This document shows, piece after piece, positions 63,701-64,000 of a stretch of 64,000 nt of DNA. Position 1 is the stretch's first letter. Every line of letters begins with the position of its first letter. The stretch is taken from contig OX243816.1 of NCBI GenBank assembly GCA_945859605.1, forward strand, positions 26,527,007 through 26,591,006. The letters run 5' to 3'. The notes under the pieces were generated by a model that saw only the letters and a program-made list of their open reading frames with translations, was not told the origin of the DNA and did no database searches. This stretch comes from Lumbricus rubellus. Taxonomy: Eukaryota > Annelida > Clitellata > Crassiclitellata > Lumbricidae. The translations under genes and the position numbers were made by a program.

Positions 63701-63891
63701 GTCTATATTTCTTTTCTTATAAAATATGAACTAAACAAGACTAAGTAGCAACGCACCGCTTCGTAGAGTTTCTTGAGTCGTTGAACGGTGAGAAACGTCT
63801 TCAAGTCGACTCCACAGTCCAGCAGCAACTTAACGAACTCCTCTTTATCTTCAACCAGAGCCTTAAACAAAGCTTCGTTCAGATCCAGCGT
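43108..63891 (-). CDS. TRPM: TRPM-type cation channel (15 exons, 5' partial)
   Basis: Join (minus) of 63757-63891, 63382-63444, 61409-61511, 60152-60349, 59130-59340, 58599-58824, 57699-58028, 56828-56959, 55877-56134, 54973-55147, 53019-53178, 51814-52033, 50455-50585, 44310-44414 and 43108-43333. With the chosen splice sites all phases agree over about 890 codons to TGA at 43108. Domains in order: end of the melastatin homology regions, a variable linker, pre-S1 domain, S1-S6 with pore helix and a Cys pair in the outer pore, TRP helix, rib helix and a C-terminal coiled coil. TRPM channels are tetrameric plasma-membrane or intracellular cation channels. Residues such as YISKNIGPKVIMIRRM and TNILLINLLIAMF are closest to TRPM2/TRPM8-type sequences I know, but no NUDT9-H or kinase domain follows the coiled coil. 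The N-terminal melastatin regions lie right of the window. Confidence 0.93.
43622..43655. repeat. (CA)n microsatellite
   Basis: About 17 CA dinucleotides in the last TRPM intron. Confidence 0.9.
43768..44127. mobile_element. hAT-type MITE with 8-bp target duplication
   Basis: 360 bp with ends CAGTGGTTCCCAAA and TTTGGGAACCACTG, perfect inverse complements. Subterminal GGTCCGCGG repeats occur on both sides. Flanking 8-bp duplication ATATAGAT (43760-43767 and 44128-44135). It lies in the last TRPM intron. Confidence 0.93.
44310..44414 (-). CDS. TRPM: TRPM exon 14: coiled-coil region
   Basis: Acceptor ttttttgttag at 44415, phase 2 (completing Arg). Encodes MEKVAQDVESVKDTVNTAIT, then ESPASGLTRTTSTLS. 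Donor gtacgt at 44309, phase 2, joining Ser-Phe-Asp-Ala. A nearer donor at 44337 (gtttga) would break the frame of the next exon, so the longer form was chosen. Confidence 0.85.
44704..45496 (+). repeat. 5' LTR (793 bp)
   Basis: Begins TG and ends CA. It contains AATAAA at 45001-45006 and the start of an open frame (ATG at 45020) that continues across the LTR boundary. It differs from the 3' LTR at two positions: near 45310 (aagaagg versus aaggagg) and near 45438 (tctctcgg versus tctcccgg). Confidence 0.96.
45020..45565 (+). CDS. Retroelement ORF1, starting inside the LTR
   Basis: 181 codons. The start and first 159 codons lie in the 5' LTR; the rest crosses the primer-binding site. The product begins MADSWKMPASLEMCIDQILQ, is Gln/Arg-rich in the middle (RRSARLLAQRQELQ) and resembles no family I can name. 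The stop is 26 bp before the ORF2 start, in a different frame. The 3' LTR copy gives a 167-codon version. Function unknown; an N-terminal Gag-like role is possible. Confidence 0.6.
   Translation: MADSWKMPASLEMCIDQILQAQQEQARILNSLVANSKTRSFTPSINIAGGDSNPGHTDICLNLPESMGQPMLGLVDREGGGPLTTGMTARGNRDPPRRSARLLAQRQELQAGSAFTSSGLIDYPGMFDSFTEEQVPLISLGQPLQQGVPLQYQEGAYATFGTRSGVMMDLTLEKLELGMMG
45497..45520 (+). other. Primer-binding site
   Basis: Two bases after the 5' LTR the sequence TGGTACCAGAAGTGGGG begins, complementary to a tRNA 3' end terminating CCA. It is closest to the tRNA-Leu type (TGGTGTCAGAAGTGGG) used by some Ty3/gypsy elements of marine invertebrates. The identity is an inference. Confidence 0.75.
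45592..49263 (+). CDS. Gag-protease-(deleted pol)-integrase C-terminus fusion frame
   Basis: 1,223 codons uninterrupted. Residues about 1-330 are low-complexity. A Ty3-type Gag capsid region starts near residue 374 (FIKLGTYNGKSAVEAFVRKF). A CCHC knuckle lies at C624, C627, H632, C637, and the retropepsin motif DTG at 684-686, followed by LILGMAWLEKH. Then comes the very start of the polymerase region (RHRINTRKEQ, LRRR). After about residue 970 the frame resumes near the integrase catalytic Glu region and its C-terminal domain (LPFVLAAYRA, FEPGDLVWYF, FYTGPYRVL, Arg/Lys-rich end). Reverse transcriptase, RNase H, the zinc domain and two of three integrase acidic residues are absent. The deletion preserved the frame. 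Confidence 0.9.
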   Translation: MDRRSRLILEDDDEIEPEQSIVDEEITFRHHKDRGREAHLARKFMDLGKSTHDTGAQSLHESDEDDFEGEIKQNREPDKFEYLGSVREHLSDNFSNTSCLVSETTTRDERAGLVCQPVRSSRETRPSSRYARYAGSTEDAHPSLFVPITVPSNTRINMNQCNGIPMPVGTTSVAAPTYVLSSWSTRNPRPSAPHPGRVSLPSFVQEQTFDRPPTGTWNSSNMNFPPGPWQPSNSWMEQDPPWNTMKPAASTKWNETVMISSYGHRYLQPDCWPPQMKAEQRNSTRTGMSIGNDNRRQHPNLEMEPPKAASFRVTMSTATQTNTFDDEREMNEKPVQSKTTSHLSKKSEEEHEQIDTNRTNAKLNLSARPGRQFIKLGTYNGKSAVEAFVRKFEICSKNNDWTEEEKLNQLSCALTEPANQLLWEFDSSTVVTWKDLIQKLRTRYGGSDQTSLYQTQLNTRRQKVGEELSSLVQDIRRLMILAFPGPTTLHSEAIAIRAFIDSLQDKDIAMKIREREPETLDKAYNLAMRFEGYQKADRKESDSFDHRPNRVRSVKEDEPNWEQIRRMIKDEMAALQEQTRETNATAEPVQSVGRQYWNSGRDRRNRLNGNRSRDNQAWRSPKSCYGCGQQTHLVRNCPNESQPSTLANENEEQVVVGRSSYVQGSTNAYVSVRISGKPTLALIDTGCELSLVPAKLVKNTDVVRSTQLLRAANGTDLQVIGEVRLSVDIEGKLFVVPCLVSEQISELILGMAWLEKHQVQWNFGKNWINIEGQDYPIVRRSEPGTCCRIAVSRDVRIPAMTEMNVDTFAILSKLGDSCANWATQPQLLSSGLLIAGTLLPERAVDLPVRVLNPTTNAIQLKKGVQCSTEAVTILESEISVVSKVECTNSELEKSEAKEEQAELVRQPLWSSVDADLPDEAKDRLRQVVLQYRSAFSLHEWNFRLTDVLRHRINTRKEQSLLQALRRRILSLVQMSDWSRTNPCMQRTYGAKERFYCDLNSLLGKIVFLHQLDWDVHLDVHLPFVLAAYRASENESTGFSPNQLFLSHELCMPIDLVLGDCLVLPDRLCSDEYVLKQVQRIQDDFCVARTFMQRLATIIADRYDLRVRPVSFEPGDLVWYFYPRKRSGLKEKWTRFYTGPYRVLERLSSVLYRIRRSPRSQPQVVYVDKLKRFEGEDPVSQEVNEEPEVIGLEFLENPDLDVSEQVSSPISRPKRKIVKPVRYQ
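49603..49614 (+). other. Polypurine tract
   Basis: AGTAGGGGGAGAG-type purine run directly before the 3' LTR, the expected plus-strand priming site. Confidence 0.8.
49615..50407 (+). repeat. 3' LTR (793 bp)
   Basis: Same length as the 5' LTR, with two substitutions in 793 bp. It ends 47 bp from the donor of TRPM exon 13. The open frame begun in this LTR stops at 50434 in flanking host sequence. Confidence 0.96.
50455..50585 (-). CDS. TRPM: TRPM exon 13: rib-helix region
   Basis: Encodes KKLNDETNRRLTAFEHAGME, then NYFIRKRKDDQNLIDYK, matching the region between TRP helix and coiled coil (E..L..FE....ENYF in the family). Donor gtatat at 50454, phase 2. The acceptor is either at 50586 (cagag, phase 0, chosen) or 50588 (atacag, phase 1), and this depends on the donor of the previous exon. 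Confidence 0.8.
50667..50760 (-). mobile_element. CR1/L2-like retroposon 3' tail
   Basis: (ATTC)n followed by tatttatatagcgcctcttc and actcagaggcgctcccgact, the inverse complement of the 3' end seen at 63050-63130. It lies in a TRPM intron, in the same orientation as TRPM. Related sequence may extend to about 51020. Confidence 0.75.
51814..52033 (-). CDS. TRPM: TRPM exon 12: TRP helix and following segment
   Basis: Acceptor ttctgtttag at 52034, phase 2, completing Ser after the S6 exon. Encodes YTFQSVQDNSEKVWRYYRYG, LINEYNEKPMLVPPL and a hydrophobic helix LIVFSLIWILAKYIY, as in TRPM. The 3' end is uncertain. The donor at 51813 (gtatat, phase 0) keeps the frame with exon 13. The donor at 51826 would force a stop, and donors within AAAGTCCGTG are possible alternatives. 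Confidence 0.85.
52196..52455. repeat. 24-bp minisatellite
   Basis: About eight copies of a 24-bp unit GAGCAGTGGGAACGCCGAAT plus GGGT with g/a and cgat variants, in a TRPM intron 160 bp from exon 12. The open frames repeating His-Pro-Phe-Gly-Val/Ile-Pro-Thr-Ala on the minus strand are artefacts. Confidence 0.93.
52807..53060 (-). repeat. 42-bp minisatellite containing S6 exon end plus splice donor
   Basis: On the minus strand the sequence CTCATTAACCTTCTCATCGC then CATGTTCAG|GT occurs six times at exact 42-bp steps. Donors are at 53018, 52976, 52934, 52892, 52850 and 52808. The first four donors read gtacaac, the fifth gtataac and the last gtatact. 42 bp is 14 codons and the array is open throughout, encoding five extra copies of RYNILLINLLIAMF. 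Confidence 0.98.
53019..53178 (-). CDS. TRPM: TRPM exon 11: outer pore and S6
   Basis: Acceptor tttaattgag at 53179, phase 1. Encodes GDVPGCTTDQTIYDDPNSGI, ARCPQ and the S6 helix WLVMIFYAVYLILTN then ILLINLLIAMF, matching family S6. Two Cys flank the outer-pore segment as in other TRPM channels. Using the first donor (53018, phase 2) joins AG|T to give AMFSYTFQ, as in relatives. Five further in-frame donors follow. Confidence 0.92.
53245..53392. repeat. CTTGGCCT-type tandem repeat
   Basis: Copies of CCTTAGCCTTGGCCTCAGCG and TTGGCCTTGG in nested 6-, 12- and about 46-bp periods, in the TRPM intron just upstream of exon 11. Confidence 0.85.
53690..54651 (-). mobile_element. mariner-type element with decayed transposase
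   Basis: 962 bp with ends CACTGTGTCCGG and CCGGACACAGTG and TA on both sides. Inverted repeats extend well over 100 bp, including cgatgaatatttactattta and tgacgtcat segments. The minus strand near 53960-54150 reads IEELRERIVNARENFDKLVI, then a stop, then EAYVEAKGVHFDHKL. This resembles the C-terminus of mariner transposases (LR..V......RC....G.HFEHLL). It lies in the TRPM intron between exons 10 and 11 and shares termini with 36295-37081. Confidence 0.85.
54973..55147 (-). CDS. TRPM: TRPM exon 10: S5 and pore helix
   Basis: Acceptor ttctatttcag at 55148, phase 0. Encodes S5 LIDLLFFLLLLVVFIFSYGI then AAHALLYPN, and the pore region LSWNILRDVLYSPYFNIYGE. The selectivity stretch reads YGELNLDEVG, comparable to YGE/FGQ in known TRPM. 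Donor gtaggt at 54972, phase 1. Confidence 0.94.
55560..55745. repeat. About 19-bp degenerate minisatellite
   Basis: Roughly ten copies of CTAAAAACTAATGGCTTCT with variants, in the TRPM intron between exons 9 and 10. Confidence 0.88.
55877..56134 (-). CDS. TRPM: TRPM exon 9: S3-S4 and S4-S5 linker
   Basis: Acceptor ttctcaaaag at 56135, phase 0, 86 codons. Encodes LLDYITDVWNQFDLFVYTLL, AISVILRY, then FYVSTLALFYLRFLQMFYIS and KNIGPKVIMIRRM. The last segment closely resembles the S4-S5 linker of TRPM2-like channels. Donor gtaagt at 55876, phase 0. Confidence 0.95.
56828..56959 (-). CDS. TRPM: TRPM exon 8: S2 and S2-S3
   Basis: Acceptor gcgtttcag at 56960, phase 0. Encodes LSYLIFLGLFSFFVLTDLQP, then CEHIVWTWAITMFLDELRQ, matching S2 and the E-x-x-R region before S3 of TRPM channels. 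Donor gtcagt at 56827. Confidence 0.95.
57130..57450 (-). mobile_element. CR1-like LINE polymerase C-terminus
   Basis: A minus open frame of 98 codons: RCGLTTLERRRSRGDLIEAY, KIITGKE, TRGHRYKLFK, FFSARVVDMWNGL, TVTAFKRNLGK. This is the standard C-terminal signature of CR1-type polymerases. It is strongly 5'-truncated and lies in a TRPM intron in the same orientation as the gene. Confidence 0.88.
57699..58028 (-). CDS. TRPM: TRPM exon 7: S1, low-complexity S1-S2 loop, start of S2
   Basis: Acceptor gtttgttcag at 58029, phase 0, 110 codons. Encodes hydrophobic ILVCLLLPFFVHSLIKFS (S1), an acidic/Ser segment, a Gly/Thr/Ala tract of about 30 residues (GGTGGTGGTGGAGGGG), a basic cluster PKKKPKRRKR, then FFRALYYFESAPIVKFFYHS, matching the segment before S2. 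Donor gtaatt at 57698. The Gly tract comes from a CCTCCTGTT-type repeat at 57810-57890. Confidence 0.92.
58599..58824 (-). CDS. TRPM: TRPM exon 6: pre-S1 domain
   Basis: Acceptor gtaacag at 58825, phase 2. Encodes EFEQMAMGVLNECHLKDKQM, then HLDMWGGKSLFVLADNGEQM, FMEHTCCQSKLNKSWKGKM, which fits the family pattern (A..LL......W...TCL.LA...... F..H..CQ..L...W.G.L). Donor gtcagt at 58598, phase 0. Confidence 0.93.
58965..59035 (+). mobile_element. Retroposon tail with (TGAA)n
   Basis: The word aggaggtgctatataaagac is followed by ttgaatgaatgaatg, the 3' end of the CR1/L2-like family, in the TRPM intron between exons 5 and 6. A second tail fragment lies at about 59740-59805 and a third at 61165-61230. 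Confidence 0.7.
59130..59340 (-). CDS. TRPM: TRPM exon 5: pre-S1 helices
   Basis: Acceptor cttgtag at 59341, phase 1. Encodes ENSPDFEYPERELFIWALLF, then NRKSIALTFWKCGRDQIGGA, LIAGLMMKSLARIADREEEL, corresponding to the family's DLLIWAV..NR.ELA..LW region. Donor gtaaga at 59129, phase 2. Confidence 0.94.
59848..59992. repeat. 13-bp minisatellite
   Basis: About ten copies of AGGACTATACAAT/AGGACTATGCAAT in the TRPM intron between exons 4 and 5. Confidence 0.93.
60152..60349 (-). CDS. TRPM: TRPM exon 4: unrecognised 66-residue linker segment
   Basis: Acceptor ctgcttttatag at 60350 and donor gtagcc at 60151. It enters and leaves in phase 1, fitting exons 3 and 5 exactly. Encodes SKFVVEYDDGGVGETTVAGV, KTLNGLTKDETLAYTNQMLV and ATDVKTGATLITTTFNDDS. 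I recognise no family. It occupies the poorly conserved linker before the pre-S1 helices. It could be a lineage-specific insertion or an alternatively used exon. Confidence 0.6.
60384..60410. repeat. (TA)n microsatellite
   Basis: CATA repeats passing into a pure TA run, in the TRPM intron between exons 3 and 4. A second TA run lies at 60718-60745. Confidence 0.9.
60895..61075. repeat. Purine-rich GAAGGAGGA tract
   Basis: About 180 bp of almost pure A/G on the plus strand with GAGAAGGAGG-type irregular repeats, in a TRPM intron. Confidence 0.9.
61409..61511 (-). CDS. TRPM: TRPM exon 3: helical linker
   Basis: Encodes STVVRLRAGADNLLEIIAKV, IHRLTDDQLKGLYK. Donor gtcgga at 61408, phase 1, matching exon 4. 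The acceptor is taken at 61512 (aagag, phase 0), a weak site. The pattern fits the family's (V..VL..L.G....PLY) segment. A competing plus-strand exon with fair splice sites can be drawn over the same DNA but has no gene to join. Confidence 0.62.
61730..62125 (+). other. Isolated 130-codon open frame, unassigned
   Basis: An open frame at 61733-62125 whose last 95 residues (KTTVRKVTIERASIDHHSQW ... GQDMLMIDGCIFKL) look protein-like in composition. It sits antisense in a TRPM intron next to AAAAGGGCG repeats typical of transposon ends. No ribosomal, splice or family evidence; probably part of an unrecognised mobile element. Confidence 0.25.
62310..63135 (+). mobile_element. CR1/L2-like LINE: polymerase C-terminus, tail and (TGAA)n
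   Basis: The plus frame opens in LLNASKTQFIWLGGRRRL (just before the ATG at 62347) and runs to TGA at 63082. It includes LGVMLDEELSFSKHVNQLTR, SRLDYCCSILVGLP, LHWLPISQRIEYRIASLVWR and FSVVGPSVWNSLP. These are standard C-terminal motifs downstream of the polymerase active site, which is missing by 5' truncation. The 3' end carries gaggcgctatataaattctt and (GAAT)n. It is the best copy of a family whose tails are scattered across the window. It lies in a TRPM intron, antisense to the gene. Confidence 0.9.
63262..63352. repeat. (CTT)n-rich tract
   Basis: CTT/TTCTTC triplets with TTATTC variants, 30 bp from TRPM exon 2 on its 3' side. The minus-strand frame (Lys-rich) across it is an artefact. 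Confidence 0.92.
63382..63444 (-). CDS. TRPM: TRPM exon 2: 21-codon linker
   Basis: Acceptor gatttctttcag at 63445 and donor gtcagt at 63381; phase 0 in and out. Encodes LLFPSQGKISDMVKNTMRDL then Gln. It fits between LKKLYEA and STVVRLRAG, where relatives have a short variable segment. Too short for standard open-frame detection. Confidence 0.7.
63757..63891 (-). CDS. TRPM: TRPM exon 1 of window: end of the melastatin homology regions
   Basis: Acceptor attacatgcag at 63892 and donor gtgcgt at 63756; phase 0 in and out, 45 codons. Encodes LNEALFKALVEDKEEFVKLL, LDCGVDLKTFLTVQRLKKLY, matching the family's A...ALV.DR.DFVKLLL..GV.L..FLT..RL..LY. Earlier exons lie beyond 64000. Confidence 0.92.
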
Positions 63892-63901
63892 CTGCATGTA
63901 A

Positions 63902-64000
63902 TTATTGAACAACCACCAAAGCAGAATTTATCAATAATCATATTGAACAACCACCAAAGCAGAATTGATCAATAATCATATTGAACAACCACCAAAGCAG
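63902..64000. repeat. 38-bp tandem repeat running off the window
   Basis: Unit beginning ATTGAACAACCACCAAAGCA and ending tcaataatcat. Two and a half copies are visible next to the acceptor of the first TRPM exon; the array continues past the edge. Confidence 0.85.

Overview
The window is animal nuclear DNA. It carries two multi-exon genes with large introns and GT-AG splice sites, converging tail to tail, and it is crowded with eukaryotic transposons and tandem repeats. I cannot fix the species. The frequent TAGGCCTA-type words, the CR1-, RTE- and R4-type retroposons and the hAT and mariner elements suggest a marine invertebrate, but that is an inference and not a placement.

Plus strand, 5915-33338: a ZMIZ1/ZMIZ2-type gene (zinc-finger MIZ, PIAS-like transcriptional co-regulator). 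Thirteen exons chain in phase to about 1,094 codons, covering the end of the conserved N-terminal region, Gln/Gly/Pro-rich linkers, the conserved pre-MIZ region, the SP-RING/MIZ finger, a Gly-rich and TP-rich linker and the acidic C-terminal tail. The first exons lie upstream of the window. A 3' UTR with AATAAA at 34567 follows.

Minus strand, 63891-43108: a TRPM-type cation channel. Fifteen exons chain in phase to about 890 codons, from the last melastatin homology region through S1-S6, the TRP helix and a C-terminal coiled coil to a stop. No NUDT9-H or kinase domain follows. The 5' part lies beyond the right edge.

The most unusual signal occurs in both genes. In each, the 3' end of a coding exon together with its splice donor has become a minisatellite. 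In TRPM, a 42-bp unit (14 codons, in frame) repeats the pore-lining S6 sequence and its donor, giving six equivalent donors. In ZMIZ, a 35-bp unit (out of frame) gives eight donors, of which only the first preserves the reading frame.

Mobile DNA: a young LTR retrotransposon of Ty3/gypsy type (44704-50407) with 793-bp LTRs differing at two positions, sits in a TRPM intron and lacks most of its polymerase. Two truncated REL-endonuclease LINE copies lie in (ATT)n tracts in the last ZMIZ intron. There are several CR1-like and RTE-like 3' fragments, four hAT-type non-autonomous elements with 8-bp target duplications, two mariner-type elements with TA duplications and one further MITE. A 4.2-kb array of a 30-bp unit (11519-15690) dominates one ZMIZ intron.
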